The notes beneath the pieces are model-generated. The model saw only the letters and a list, made by a program, of their open reading frames with translations, was not told the DNA's origin and did no database searches. From Actinokineospora globicatena (GTDB taxonomy: Bacteria > Actinomycetota > Actinomycetes > Mycobacteriales > Pseudonocardiaceae), in contig NZ_JAMTCR010000003.1 in assembly GCF_024171945.1 (NCBI RefSeq), positions 796,211 through 860,210 of the forward strand: a stretch of 64,000 nucleotides of DNA, given 5' to 3'. This document shows, piece by piece, positions 26,676 through 35,257 of the stretch (position 1 is its first letter; every line of letters starts with the position of its first letter). A program made the position numbers and the translations under genes.

Positions 26676-29600
26676 ATGCGTCACAAGAGCCGGTACAGGG
26701 TGCTGGCCTGCCTCGTAGCGGGAACGCTGCTGGGAACAGCGGTCCAGGCGACAGCGGCGTCGGCCGCCGCGGCACCACAGTTGGGCGGGTCGCTCACGCT
26801 CATCACGGGTGACCGGCTGCGAGTCCTCACGGGACCGCGCGGGGAGCTGGTCATCCACGTCCTGCCAACACCGGGGCGCGAGCACGTGGGGTTCTTGCGC
26901 GAAGGCACGACGTTGGTGCCTTCGGACGCACAACCTTTGGTCGACACCGGTCGACTTGATCCGCGGTTGTTCGACCTGTCAACGCTACCGAGGGACAGAC
27001 CGGCGCCGGTGATCGTGACGGACACTGGGCCGATTGCCAGGACTCCGCTACCGGGAACAGGACTACGAGCGTTGCCTAGTGTCGATGGCGCCGCTCTTAC
27101 ACCGGAACCAGGGTTCTGGAACTGGTTCACCGCTTCTGGCGCGTCAGTGTGGCTGGACGGGGTGTCGAAGCCCGCGTTGGACGTGAGCGTGCCTCAAATC
27201 GGGGCTCCTACCGCGTGGGAGAACGGTTACACCGGGCGGGGAGTGACTGTCGGTGTGCTGGACACCGGCATCGATGGCGCGCACCCGGACCTGGTCGGGA
27301 AGGTCGTGGAGACCAACGATTTCACCGGCACGGGCACCGCCGACCTGGTGGGGCATGGCACGCATGTCGCGGGGATCATCGCGGGGACCGGGGCGGCCTC
27401 TAGTGGCCGTTACCGTGGTGTGGCGCCGGACGCGGACCTGATCAGCGGCAAGGTGTGCACGGCCATCGGCTGCCAGGACTCGGCGGTGATCGCGGGCCTG
27501 GAGTGGATCGCGCCGAAGGTGCGGGTGGCGAACCTGAGCCTGGGCGGCGGCTACAGCGACGGTACCGACCCGGTGTCCCGCGCGGTCAACACGCTGACAG
27601 CCCGGTACGGCACGCTGTTCGTGGCCTCGGCGGGCAACGACCGGTCGCTGGGCAATCCCGATCCGCTCGCGTCCGTGACCACGCCTGCGGCCGCTGACTC
27701 GGCGCTCGCGGTCGGGAGTGTGACCAAAGAGGACACGACGAGCCCGTTCTCCCCTCGGCAGCCCCGGAAACGGGACTACGCGGTGAAACCGGACATCGCC
27801 GCGCCTGGGAGTGACATCGTGTCGGCCAGGGTGCCCGGGACTCCAGCGGGTGATACCGCACCGGTGGATGAGCACTACGCGGCGCTGTCGGGGACGTCTT
27901 TCGCGGCCCCGCACGTGTCGGGGGCCGCGGCGTTGCTAGCGCAGCGCAGGCCGGGATGGACGGCGGACCGGTTGAAGTCGGTGCTGGTGAGCAGCGCGGA
28001 GCCGACGGCGGAGGTGTTCGAGCAGGGCGCGGGCCGGGTGGACGCGGCGCGGGCGGTCGAGCAGCAGGTCAGCGCGGTCGGCGGCGGGGTTGGGTACGGG
28101 TTCGTGCCGTGGCCGCGCGCGGGTCGGTTGAGCAAGGTGGTGACCTACCGCAACGACGGCGACGCGGCCGCTGATCTGGTGCTGAGCAGCGACAACCCGA
28201 TGTTCGTCCCGGCTGTGGATCGAGTCTCGGTTCCCGCGCACGGCACTGTGGAGGTAACCGTCTACGCGGACACGGCCGGGAAGGCGCCTGAGCGTCAGAG
28301 TGGCCGGTTGACCGCTAGAGGCGACGGGGTCGTGGTCCGGACCGGGTTGACGGCGGTGCTGGAGGCGGAGAGCTACAACGTGACCGTGACACTCAAGGGG
28401 CGGACCGGGGCGACAGCGTCAACTGTCACGAAAGCGGTCAATGTGGACACGGGCGCCGCTGTCGGTGTCCGGTTGGTCAACGGGACCGGGTTGGCCCGAG
28501 TGCCGAAGGGGCGGTACGACTTCCAGGCGATCGAGGTCGCTGCGAGTGGTGAGGTCAGCCTGGTTGCGCGGCCTGGGGTGGCGGTGGACCGGGACTCGGC
28601 GGTCGCGTTGGACGCGAGCGGTGGGCGGCTGGTGTCGACGAGCGTCGACGGTGCGCGCGCGACCCAGGTAAGTGGCGAGTTGTCCCTGGTGTCGGGGCAG
28701 GCCAGTGGTGAGCGGACATCGGCGCTGGCGTGGTTCTCGCAGTCCGGGCAGAAGGTGTACCTGGTGCCGACCCAGGGCGAGGTCACCGACCACACGTTCC
28801 TGCTGGCGCACCGCGCGATCCTGGAGGCACCCGGTTCGGTCTACCACCTGGTGTTCGTGTCCAAGGGCAACATCCCGGACGGGCGGTTCACGGTTCGTCC
28901 ACGGGACCTCGCTCGTGTCGATGCCCGGTACTACGCGCAGGGAGCGGCCAGCAAGTCACTGCGAGCCGACTACGCGTTGCTCGACGCACCTGGGGTGAAC
29001 ACGGGCGCGCTGCAGGTCCGCGACACCCCGATTCCCGGGCGGCGGACGGAGTACTTCACGACCGGGCCGACGTGGCAGCACGTGGTGGCGGTGTTCCCGG
29101 AGGACACCTCGGACAGCGAGTCGACCGTGGCGTACCGGAGTTACCGGCCGGGGCAGTACACGACGCACTGGAACCGGGCGCCGCTGAGCCCGTCCCTGGG
29201 TGCTCCCGAGATCGGCTTCGGCGTCGCTCGCGTGGGCGATCAGCTCTCCGTCGCGGTGTCCCCGCTCTCCAGCGGTGACCCTGACCAGTCCACCGTGCTT
29301 CCCGTGGCCGCGACCGGCACCACAGACCTGTCCCGCGACGGCGTCTCCCTCGGCCACAGCGACCTACCCGGCTTCGGATCGTTCACCATCCCCGACGCCC
29401 CTGGCCAGTACACCCTGCGCACCACGGTCGACCGGGTCGTGCCCTGGTCGGTGCTGGGTACCCATGCCGACATCACCTGGACCTTCCACGAGGCAGGCGC
29501 GGGTACCACCACTCCCCCGCCGCTCCTGGCCGTCCGCACCTCCGCCGAGGTGGACGACCAAGGCACTGCCCGTCCCGGCACCTACCTCCCCCTCCGCCTC

Positions 29601-29840
29601 ACCACCCAACGCCAAGCAGGCGCCCCCACTCCCCGGATCACCACCCTCCGCACCGACTACTCCACCAACGACGGCCGCACCTGGCGCCCCGCCCCCACCC
29701 TCCACATCCCCACCGGCGACGGCTTAGCCCTGCTCACCAACCCCAACTCCCCCGCCTTCGTCTCCCTCCGCATCACCGCCCGCGACACCGAAGGCAACAC
29801 CGTCACCCAAACCATCCTCCGCGCCTACCAGGTCCGCTGA
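26676..29840 (+). CDS. Secreted subtilisin-like serine protease (S8 family) with long C-terminal region
   Basis: The 1054-residue protein has a signal peptide (about residues 1-33), an inhibitor-like propeptide region, and an S8 catalytic domain. The triad is Asp196 (VGVLDTGID), His227 (GHGTHVAG) and Ser408 (SGTSFAAPH), with the oxyanion Asn321 in ASAGND. The remaining 600 or so residues are beta-rich (EVTVYADTAG, VYLVPTQGEV, QYTLRTTVD) and look like repeated Ig-like or jelly-roll modules. Such enzymes degrade extracellular protein or mature other secreted proteins. A GGAG ribosome site lies before the ATG. Base composition is a little lower in GC than the neighbouring genes. Confidence 0.95.
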   Translation: MRHKSRYRVLACLVAGTLLGTAVQATAASAAAAPQLGGSLTLITGDRLRVLTGPRGELVIHVLPTPGREHVGFLREGTTLVPSDAQPLVDTGRLDPRLFDLSTLPRDRPAPVIVTDTGPIARTPLPGTGLRALPSVDGAALTPEPGFWNWFTASGASVWLDGVSKPALDVSVPQIGAPTAWENGYTGRGVTVGVLDTGIDGAHPDLVGKVVETNDFTGTGTADLVGHGTHVAGIIAGTGAASSGRYRGVAPDADLISGKVCTAIGCQDSAVIAGLEWIAPKVRVANLSLGGGYSDGTDPVSRAVNTLTARYGTLFVASAGNDRSLGNPDPLASVTTPAAADSALAVGSVTKEDTTSPFSPRQPRKRDYAVKPDIAAPGSDIVSARVPGTPAGDTAPVDEHYAALSGTSFAAPHVSGAAALLAQRRPGWTADRLKSVLVSSAEPTAEVFEQGAGRVDAARAVEQQVSAVGGGVGYGFVPWPRAGRLSKVVTYRNDGDAAADLVLSSDNPMFVPAVDRVSVPAHGTVEVTVYADTAGKAPERQSGRLTARGDGVVVRTGLTAVLEAESYNVTVTLKGRTGATASTVTKAVNVDTGAAVGVRLVNGTGLARVPKGRYDFQAIEVAASGEVSLVARPGVAVDRDSAVALDASGGRLVSTSVDGARATQVSGELSLVSGQASGERTSALAWFSQSGQKVYLVPTQGEVTDHTFLLAHRAILEAPGSVYHLVFVSKGNIPDGRFTVRPRDLARVDARYYAQGAASKSLRADYALLDAPGVNTGALQVRDTPIPGRRTEYFTTGPTWQHVVAVFPEDTSDSESTVAYRSYRPGQYTTHWNRAPLSPSLGAPEIGFGVARVGDQLSVAVSPLSSGDPDQSTVLPVAATGTTDLSRDGVSLGHSDLPGFGSFTIPDAPGQYTLRTTVDRVVPWSVLGTHADITWTFHEAGAGTTTPPPLLAVRTSAEVDDQGTARPGTYLPLRLTTQRQAGAPTPRITTLRTDYSTNDGRTWRPAPTLHIPTGDGLALLTNPNSPAFVSLRITARDTEGNTVTQTILRAYQVR

Positions 29841-29845
29841 CCCCT

Positions 29846-29884
29846 CTCGGGGGTGCCCGCCCGCACCCGGCTGGCACCCCCGAG
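29846..29884 (+). terminator. Hairpin terminator after the subtilase gene
   Basis: A perfect 12-nt inverted repeat (CTCGGGGGTGCC / GGCACCCCCGAG) with a 15-nt loop starts 5 nt after the stop at 29840. A GC-rich hairpin without a T-run is typical of actinomycete terminators. Confidence 0.75.
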
Positions 29885-30356
29885 CCCCCCGCCACCCCTC
29901 AATCCCAGGAGGTGATCACCCAAGCACCGTCGCGACGCCAACCCAGCCGAACGACAACACCGGGCACTCACACCGTCTGCCTGCGTGACACCAGCGGCGG
30001 TCACACCATCCGCCACGCGGCACCAGGGGCTGCGGTGCCGGGTGCGGCGACCCAACGTCCGCCGTAGCCCACGCGACAGGCGAGCAGAACCGGTGCATCG
30101 TTGTCGAGTACCGGCGATGGCCGCTTAGGCAAGAGCGGCTGCGATTACCAAGTGGTCGGCACGGCACAACCTCCGGGCTGATCGCTTCAGCAAGTGCGGC
30201 GGAGGATTGTTGCGGCAGGTTCAATGCCTGGGCTCGCATTGGCGCGGAAGTCGGGTCGGTGATGAAGATCCGGGCCTGGTGCTCCCGCGTCTTCGGTCGC
30301 CGTCGTCGCACGGAGACGGTGACACCTCGGGTCGCGGCGGGCTTGGGCTGAGCAGG
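29885..30356. other. 470-bp region without a convincing gene
   Basis: No frame here has both a credible start and a protein-like sequence. It holds AGGAGGTGATC (29907-29917), a perfect match to the anti-Shine-Dalgarno end of 16S rRNA, and this includes the palindrome GGTGATCACC. No start codon follows at a usable distance. It may be a relic gene start or chance. Confidence 0.45.
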
Positions 30357-31082
30357 TCACGACGTTACGGGGAGGCACTCGGCGAGTAGGGCGACGATGT
30401 CGTGCCAGGCTCGTTGGGCGTGCAGTGGGTGGTATCCGACGCCGGGGAGGATGGTGTGGTTGACCGGCGGGTGGTGGAAGGCGTGGACCGCGCCGCCGTA
30501 GGTCATGAGGCGCCAGTCGACGCCCGCGGTCTGCATCTCGGTGGTGAAGGCTTCCCGTTGGGCGGGCGGCATGATCGGGTCTTCCGAGCCGACCCCGGCC
30601 CACACCGGGCAGCGGATGCGGGCGGCTTCGCCTGGTCGGCCCGTGGTCAGGCCGTTGACTGTCCCGATCACGCGCAGGTCGACGCCATCGCGCCCGAGTT
30701 CCAGGCCGATGGCGCCCCCGGTGCCGTAGCCGATGGCGGCGATCCGGTCGGGGTCGCTGCGTGGTTCGGCGCGCAGCACGTCGAGCGCCGCGTGGCCGAT
30801 GCCCCGCATCCGGTCGGGGTCGGCGAGCAGCGGCAGGCACCGGGCCAGCATCTCCTCGGGGTCGCTCAGGTAGCGCCCGCCGTGCAGGTCGAAGGCCAGC
30901 GCGACGTAGCCCAGCTCGGCGAGCGCGTCGGCCCGGCGGCGCTCGACGTCGCTGAGCCCCGGGCCCTCTGGTCCCAGCAGCACCGCGGGCCCGCGGTCGA
31001 CACCGGCGGGGAGTGCGAGGTGCCCGGTCATCACCAGGCCGTCGGCTGGGTACTGGACCGTGCGCGTGGTGATCGTCGTCAT
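30357..31082 (-). CDS. Dienelactone hydrolase family protein with Gly at the nucleophile position
   Basis: The 241-residue protein has the alpha/beta hydrolase pattern: VLLGPEGPGLS oxyanion loop, FDLHGGRYL, the nucleophile elbow AAIGYGTGGAIGLELG, an acid in GSEDPIMPP and a His in GGAVHAFHHP. In dienelactone hydrolases the elbow is G-x-C-x-G-G with a catalytic Cys. Here the third residue is Gly, so the expected nucleophile is missing. The protein may be catalytically dead, or use another residue. It stands alone on the minus strand between gene-poor DNA and the decayed ATPase. Confidence 0.78.
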   Translation of the reverse strand: MTTITTRTVQYPADGLVMTGHLALPAGVDRGPAVLLGPEGPGLSDVERRRADALAELGYVALAFDLHGGRYLSDPEEMLARCLPLLADPDRMRGIGHAALDVLRAEPRSDPDRIAAIGYGTGGAIGLELGRDGVDLRVIGTVNGLTTGRPGEAARIRCPVWAGVGSEDPIMPPAQREAFTTEMQTAGVDWRLMTYGGAVHAFHHPPVNHTILPGVGYHPLHAQRAWHDIVALLAECLPVTS

Positions 31083-31202
31083 GGGACTCGACGGTAGTGA
31101 CCGTCGAGCCCGGTCGGGCCGGGGTTCACCGCAGGCAGAACAGCGCGATCGCCCACAAGATCACAAACCGGTACCCGCGGCAGCATTGTCAGCGCGAAGG
31201 CA

Positions 31203-31910
31203 CTAGGAGTTCCTCGGGCCGCTGGGGTTGATGATCGGCAGTGTCCACTCTGTCCGGAGGTCGGTGATCAACGCCAGGGCTGTCGCGGGCTTGGTTCCCG
31301 CGTAGCGCTTGGCGCGAGCCAGGATGTCGAAGTCGTAGTCCGGCATGCGGGCCCTCGTGAGGTCCTCGGTGAACACGTCGATCACCGTGGCCGTGAAGTA
31401 CACCCGCGCCCGATCCGGTCCAGCTCGTCGATCCCGATGATCACCCGCCTCCGGGTACGTCAACGCCCGCCCCGCCAAGCTCAACGCCGTCTTACCGCTG
31501 ACCTCGAATCCCTTGAACCCCGCCTTCGCCCCGCGCTCACTGCCGTAGGTGCGCACATACCTGATCTCCGACAAACACCGCCGCGCCGCCGCCTCCAGTT
31601 CGCTGAACCGGGTAGGCCGCACGAGCGAGTCATCGTGGATCGAGGGGATGACGACGAACGGCAGGAGCTTGGGCAGGACCCGCCGGACGCGGGTCTTGAC
31701 CGTCCGCCATGCTCCCTCCTCGCGCCGCCCGACCGCGAACACCGCCTCGGCGGCGCCGCGCGCGTGTAGCCGCAACGCCTCCTCTGTGATCCGCTGCCTG
31801 CCGAGAACCTCACGGACCTCGGGGTGTGTCAGCGCCTCGTCGAGGAGGCTGTCGAAGAAGGCGTCTCGGTCGAGTCGATCCGGGTGCCACGGCTGCGGGT
31901 AGTCGGCCAC
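31203..31910 (-). pseudogene. Decayed P-loop ATPase remnant
   Basis: The open frame encodes 235 residues but looks broken. Residues 1-140 read as the part of a large P-loop/STAND-type ATPase just before its Walker B strand (LSEIRYVRTYGSERGAKAGFKG, SGKTALSLAGRALTYPEA). The frame then reads nonsense for about 15 residues. The Walker B signature VIIGIDELDRIG is present in another frame at 31408-31446. Then the original frame resumes with RVYFTATVIDVFTEDLTRARMPDYDFDILARAK. Two compensating frameshifts, or a deletion through the centre of the gene, explain this. There are no Walker A or downstream domains, so it is a truncated relic. Confidence 0.6.
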
Positions 31911-31924
31911 AACCGTATGTGCGT

Positions 31925-31961
31925 GGACCTGGCCGTCGCGTTACGGGTGGCGGCCAGGTCC
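31925..31961 (-). terminator. Hairpin terminator downstream of the small ADP-ribosylation gene
   Basis: An 11-nt inverted repeat (GGACCTGGCCG / CGGCCAGGTCC) with a 15-nt loop lies just beyond the stop at 31970 on the minus strand. Confidence 0.6.
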
Positions 31962-31969
31962 GGGGTGGG

Positions 31970-32320
31970 TCAGCGGAACTCGTGGACCAGTTCGATGGGG
32001 CCGACGAGGTGGGTGTTGAACTCGGCGAGGTCGGCGGCGGGGACCCACAGCTCGAGGATCGTCCGGCCACCGGCCTGTTGGACGGGGTAGCGCTGGAGGT
32101 AGTCGGTGTCGACGTGGAAGCGGGTCACGTAGCCGACGCCGTGGTGGGGGACGTTCCAGTCGCGGGCGATCTTGATGGCGTAGTCCTCGTTGAGGACCGG
32201 GTAGAAGATCGGCTGGTCCGGGCGCCGCGGCGGCCAGGCGCGCCAGTCGGCCTGGCGGACGAGGTCGAGTTCCTCGGGGCCGGTGGGACGCCACAGCACG
32301 GTGGTGGGGTTCTGGGCCAC
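31970..32320 (-). CDS. ADP-ribosylation/crystallin J1-type small protein
   Basis: The 116-residue protein has the conserved pattern of a small actinobacterial family that is often annotated as ADP-ribosylation/crystallin J1: TTVLWRPTGPEELDLVRQ, PPRRPDQPIFYPVLNEDYAIKIARDWNVP, and VGPIELVHEF at the end. It starts at GTG 32320, with GAGGAGAGG just upstream. The biochemical role of this short family is not established; the name comes from weak similarity and I would not rely on it. It stands alone, followed by a clear hairpin. Confidence 0.7.
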   Translation of the reverse strand: MAQNPTTVLWRPTGPEELDLVRQADWRAWPPRRPDQPIFYPVLNEDYAIKIARDWNVPHHGVGYVTRFHVDTDYLQRYPVQQAGGRTILELWVPAADLAEFNTHLVGPIELVHEFR

Positions 32321-32385
32321 GGTGCACCTCTCCTCGGTTCGCGGAAGGCAACCTATCGAGCGCTCACGGGCCGTGGCCAAGGGTT

Positions 32386-32928
32386 TTAGGTCGCGTGGAC
32401 GGCACCGAGCAGGGAGACGAGGAACGCGCCCGCCAGCAGTGGGGTGAGGAGGGCGGCGTGGCGGGTCCACGCGAGGTGCCAGTCGTCGGGGTGGTTGAGG
32501 TTGGCGGTAGTCATAAGAGCGCGGCCGAGTCCGAAGCCCGCGCCGACGAGCAGTGCCTGCGGGAGCGACGCGGTGAGCAGGACGGCGGTGGCGGCGATGT
32601 AGGGCAGGCCACTGGGCAGGTAGGTGCGGGCGCCGGTGCCCATCTCGATGCCGAACTGGAGCGGGCCCAGGTGTCGGCCGAGGCGGAAGACGCCCTCGGG
32701 CACCAGCCGCCGGTTCTCGGGGAAGCGCATGGCCACCACGCCGAACTCCTTGAGCGCGACGAGCACCAGCACCGCGCCGACCAACGCCCACCGTGCCCAC
32801 CAGGGCAGCGGGGCGCGCACAAGCGACCCGAACAGGACCAGCACCATCGCGGTGATAGCGCCACCGAGGAGGAGTCCGACGCGGAACGCGACAGCGGGAG
32901 AACCTCGCCAGACCGGCGAGCTCAGCAC
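32386..32928 (-). CDS. Integral membrane protein, last gene of the mau-like operon
   Basis: The 180-residue protein has four or five predicted membrane helices (about 17-36, 43-62, 108-130, 135-150, 160-178) and conserved-looking loops: RFPENRRLVPEGVF and FGIEMGTGARTYLPSGLPY. I do not know the family by name; similar proteins accompany MauE-type redox membrane proteins in actinomycetes. It starts 18 nt after the 45-residue membrane gene and is probably the last gene of the operon that begins at 34748. A role in moving reducing or oxidising power across the membrane is an inference from context. Confidence 0.75.
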   Translation of the reverse strand: MLSSPVWRGSPAVAFRVGLLLGGAITAMVLVLFGSLVRAPLPWWARWALVGAVLVLVALKEFGVVAMRFPENRRLVPEGVFRLGRHLGPLQFGIEMGTGARTYLPSGLPYIAATAVLLTASLPQALLVGAGFGLGRALMTTANLNHPDDWHLAWTRHAALLTPLLAGAFLVSLLGAVHAT

Positions 32929-32946
32929 GTGTGCTGAGTTCCGACT

Positions 32947-33084
32947 TCAAGTGGAGCCCGAGGTCGCGAACCCGGCTGTTGCACCGAGGAACACCCATGG
33001 CACCCACAGCGCCCCACCGACGGCCGCGAGAGTTAGCCCTACCGCGAGGATGATGGGGTGCCACCAGCTACGGGGTTGGCGCAT
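32947..33084 (-). CDS. 45-residue membrane protein in the mau-like operon
   Basis: A 45-residue frame begins 2 nt after the upstream stop and contains two hydrophobic stretches (IILAVGLTLAAVGGALWVPW and VFLGATAGFAT) after a basic MRQPRSWWHP start. Tight spacing to both neighbours supports it as a real, coupled gene. It was probably missed in automated annotation because of its size. Function unknown. Confidence 0.65.
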   Translation of the reverse strand: MRQPRSWWHPIILAVGLTLAAVGGALWVPWVFLGATAGFATSGST

Positions 33085-33086
33085 GG

Positions 33087-33629
33087 TCAAAGCCGGGAGC
33101 GGCAGATGGTCAGGTAGGTGTATCCGGCCTGGTCGGGGCCCCAGTAGGTGCTGAAGCCGTCGGAGCAGCGGTAGGTCTTGCCGTCGGGGGTGGTCCAGCG
33201 CCAGGCGTTCTTCATGGTCGTGGTGCCGCAGGTGGTGGAGACGGCCGTGTGGTCGACCTGGACGTCGCCCTCGGTGTAGGTGCCGTACTTGTGCCAGCCG
33301 GACTCGCAGAAGTCGCTGCTGCGCCAGGCGCCGCCGACGCACGCGCCGTAGGCGTTGACGTGGTCGCCGCTGGTGTCTTGGTCCTCGTCGTAGCCGACGG
33401 GGTAGGCGTCGCGGCAGTCGGTCCGGTCCCAGCCGCTCAGGGCGTTCGGGCCGACCTCCGCCTTGGCGCGACGGGGGAAGGTCAGGGCGACGGTGCCGAG
33501 TGTGAGGGCGCCCAGGGTGATCGCGCGCAGGACAGTGCGGCGCTTGCCGGTGGTCTTGAGCGCGCTGAGCGCGACCGACCTGCCGGGGCCGGACTCGTGG
33601 TCAGGAATCTGTTCCAGCGTGAGCGCCAC
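33087..33629 (-). CDS. Exported Cys-rich protein with Tat-like signal (methylamine dehydrogenase light chain-like setting)
   Basis: The 180-residue protein has a twin-arginine-like signal (KRRTVLRAITLGALTLGTVAL, residues about 29-49) and a mature domain with six Cys and several Trp: DCRDAY, YGACVGG, SDFCESGW, STTCGTTT, TYRCSDG and LTICRS. Its position with MauD- and MauE-like genes recalls methylamine dehydrogenase light chains, whose disulfides need those helpers. But that family has 12 Cys and two modified Trp, and here half the Cys are absent. Similarity to it is weak. I call it an orphan exported disulfide-rich protein. It overlaps the MauD-like gene by 29 nt. Confidence 0.75.
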   Translation of the reverse strand: MALTLEQIPDHESGPGRSVALSALKTTGKRRTVLRAITLGALTLGTVALTFPRRAKAEVGPNALSGWDRTDCRDAYPVGYDEDQDTSGDHVNAYGACVGGAWRSSDFCESGWHKYGTYTEGDVQVDHTAVSTTCGTTTMKNAWRWTTPDGKTYRCSDGFSTYWGPDQAGYTYLTICRSRL

Positions 33630-34071
33630 CGCGCACCCCCCAGTCGTCGAGCACCTCGTCCACCTGCCCGGCCCGGACCGGTAGCGCTACCCGTCGCACC
33701 ACTCCGTTAGTGCCGACCAGCATCAACACCGGCGGCGCCAAGTGCGATACCGCCCGCCACGCCTCGCGGTCGCTGACGACCTCCAGCTCGGTGTCCCACG
33801 CTTCCGCCGGTTCGTGAGTCAGTACTACCGCGCCGGTCAATTGCCCGACGACCTCGCGGCACAGCGGGCATCCCGTGTCCGCCGCGACCACGACCCGCCC
33901 CGCGAACCGCGCCCCCAAGTCGATCTCGGCCCCAGCGGAGGCGAACCCACCCGGGTCCCTGGCGACGGTCGCCCGCAGTAGCCGCACCTCGCGCAGCACT
34001 GCCGCCAACCCCAGGAACAACACCACGATCGCGACCCACGTGATCACCAGGAACGCGGTCATCGGGGTCAT
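33601..34071 (-). CDS. Membrane-anchored thioredoxin-like redoxin (MauD-like)
   Basis: The 156-residue protein has one N-terminal membrane helix (FLVITWVAIVVLFLGLAAVL, about 7-26) and an extracytoplasmic domain with a CxxC site, VVVAADTGCPLCREVVGQL, followed by VLMLVGTNGVVRRV. MauD-type proteins form or isomerise disulfides of the amine dehydrogenase light chain. The start at 34071 is chosen because its ATG overlaps the upstream stop (ATGA). It overlaps the start of the downstream six-Cys exported protein, which is a likely substrate. Confidence 0.8.
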   Translation of the reverse strand: MTPMTAFLVITWVAIVVLFLGLAAVLREVRLLRATVARDPGGFASAGAEIDLGARFAGRVVVAADTGCPLCREVVGQLTGAVVLTHEPAEAWDTELEVVSDREAWRAVSHLAPPVLMLVGTNGVVRRVALPVRAGQVDEVLDDWGVRGGAHAGTDS

Positions 34072-34748
34072 GGGGTGGCCCAGGAGACGTTGATGGCGTT
34101 GAGCCAGTCGAGGTGGGGTTGGGTGTGGCCCGCGAGTTGGACCTCGGCGACGCCCGCGGGGAAGCCGAGGACGAACATGTGGCCGGACCCGGCCAGCGGC
34201 ACCTTCCACACCTCGCCGTGGTCGGTGCGGGCGCCCGCGTGGGTGGGGATGTGGGTGTGGGCCTGGGCGGGGCCGGGGATGGCGATCTGGCCGTAGCCGC
34301 GGACCGCCAGGACCAGGTGCTCGCTCATGGTGTCGAGCAGGGTGGAGCGCCGGGGGGTGACGATCATGCCGCGGGGGCTGTCGGTCACGCGCAGGGAGTT
34401 GAACAGGGCGAACACGCGGTCGTGACGGGGCGCGGGGCCTGCGTAGACGGTGAGGAGTTCGTGGTGGTCACCGATCAGCGCGGCTGTGGAGGAGTGACCG
34501 TCGTGGGCTTCGGCGACGATCACTTCGCGGCCGTGGACCAGGAAGCGGTCGGTGGTTGTGGCGGGCGCGACGTGGGTGCCCGCGAAGGCGTGGTAGCCGC
34601 GGGGGCCGATCTGGAAGCCGGTGCCGTACGAGCCGCCCGCGAAGCGGATGGCGGCGGCCACGCTGGACACCGGTTCGGGGCCGGGGAGCGTGATGGCGAC
34701 CCGGGCACCGCTGGGCGCCACCAGGTCTAGCCGCTGTGCCGTGGTCAC
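34068..34748 (-). CDS. Protein of unknown function, first gene of the mau-like operon
   Basis: The 226-residue protein has no signal peptide or membrane helix, and I do not recognise its family. Visible are a His-rich middle (HDGHSSTAALIGDHHEL) and strands typical of a beta-rich fold (RFLVHGREVIVAEA, GHMFVLGFPAGVAEVQL). The gene opens the operon and overlaps the MauD-like gene, so it must work with that module. Its start is 92 bp from the divergent MauE-like gene. It is not similar in length to an amine dehydrogenase heavy chain. Confidence 0.75.
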   Translation of the reverse strand: MTTAQRLDLVAPSGARVAITLPGPEPVSSVAAAIRFAGGSYGTGFQIGPRGYHAFAGTHVAPATTTDRFLVHGREVIVAEAHDGHSSTAALIGDHHELLTVYAGPAPRHDRVFALFNSLRVTDSPRGMIVTPRRSTLLDTMSEHLVLAVRGYGQIAIPGPAQAHTHIPTHAGARTDHGEVWKVPLAGSGHMFVLGFPAGVAEVQLAGHTQPHLDWLNAINVSWATP

Positions 34749-34840
34749 GCGGCATGACGCTAGAGCAGCGGGAACACGCGATCAACTAGTTCCACCGAAT
34801 GTCGGATTCCCTTTCCCAGTAGGGCGTCTAGCGTGATGTC

Positions 34841-35257
34841 GTGCTGGGAACCGTCGCCGCTGGTGGGGCGATCCTGTTGTTGCTGGCGGCGTTCGACCAC
34901 GCTACCGACCGTCGGTGGCTGGCGGGTCTAGAGGTAGCGGTTGCCGCGTCAGTGTTCGGAACCCGTTATGCCGTAGTGGTTCTCTATGCGGCTTTCACGT
35001 TCTATCTCGTTGACCGTAAGAGACGCAGACCTGGTGCTCCATGTGGTTGCTTCCGAGCCGAGGGCCCGATCACGTGGCTGACCGTGGCTAGAGCGGTGTT
35101 CTTCGCCGTAGGGGCCGCTGTGGAGCCAGAACTGCCGGTCGCGGTAGCGCTAGCGGGTGGGTTCGTGCTGGCGATGGTGTGGTGGCTACTGCCTCAGCTG
35201 ACGGGTGTCGTCAGGCAGCCGCTTGGTCACGCCCGTGCGGTCGAGAAACGCCAATAG
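34841..35257 (+). CDS. MauE/DoxX-type redox-associated membrane protein
   Basis: The 138-residue protein has four predicted membrane helices and the characteristic short motif GAPCGCFRAEGPITWLTVARA, in which CxC precedes a helix. MauE-family proteins pass electrons to or from MauD-like redoxins. It is divergent from the operon 34748-32386 and its 3' end overlaps the convergent selB gene by 72 nt. The GTG start at 34841 follows a weak ribosome site. It completes a MauD-MauE pair around the six-Cys exported protein. Confidence 0.8.
   Translation: MLGTVAAGGAILLLLAAFDHATDRRWLAGLEVAVAASVFGTRYAVVVLYAAFTFYLVDRKRRRPGAPCGCFRAEGPITWLTVARAVFFAVGAAVEPELPVAVALAGGFVLAMVWWLLPQLTGVVRQPLGHARAVEKRQ

Noticed and set aside
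29907..29917. Perfect anti-SD match AGGAGGTGATC in a gene-free gap
   Set aside because: No start codon lies at a usable spacing and no coding pattern follows; it also forms part of a GGTGATCACC palindrome.
32386..35257. Complete methylamine dehydrogenase operon
   Set aside because: No heavy chain, no amicyanin or cytochrome genes, and only six Cys in the putative light-chain-like protein.
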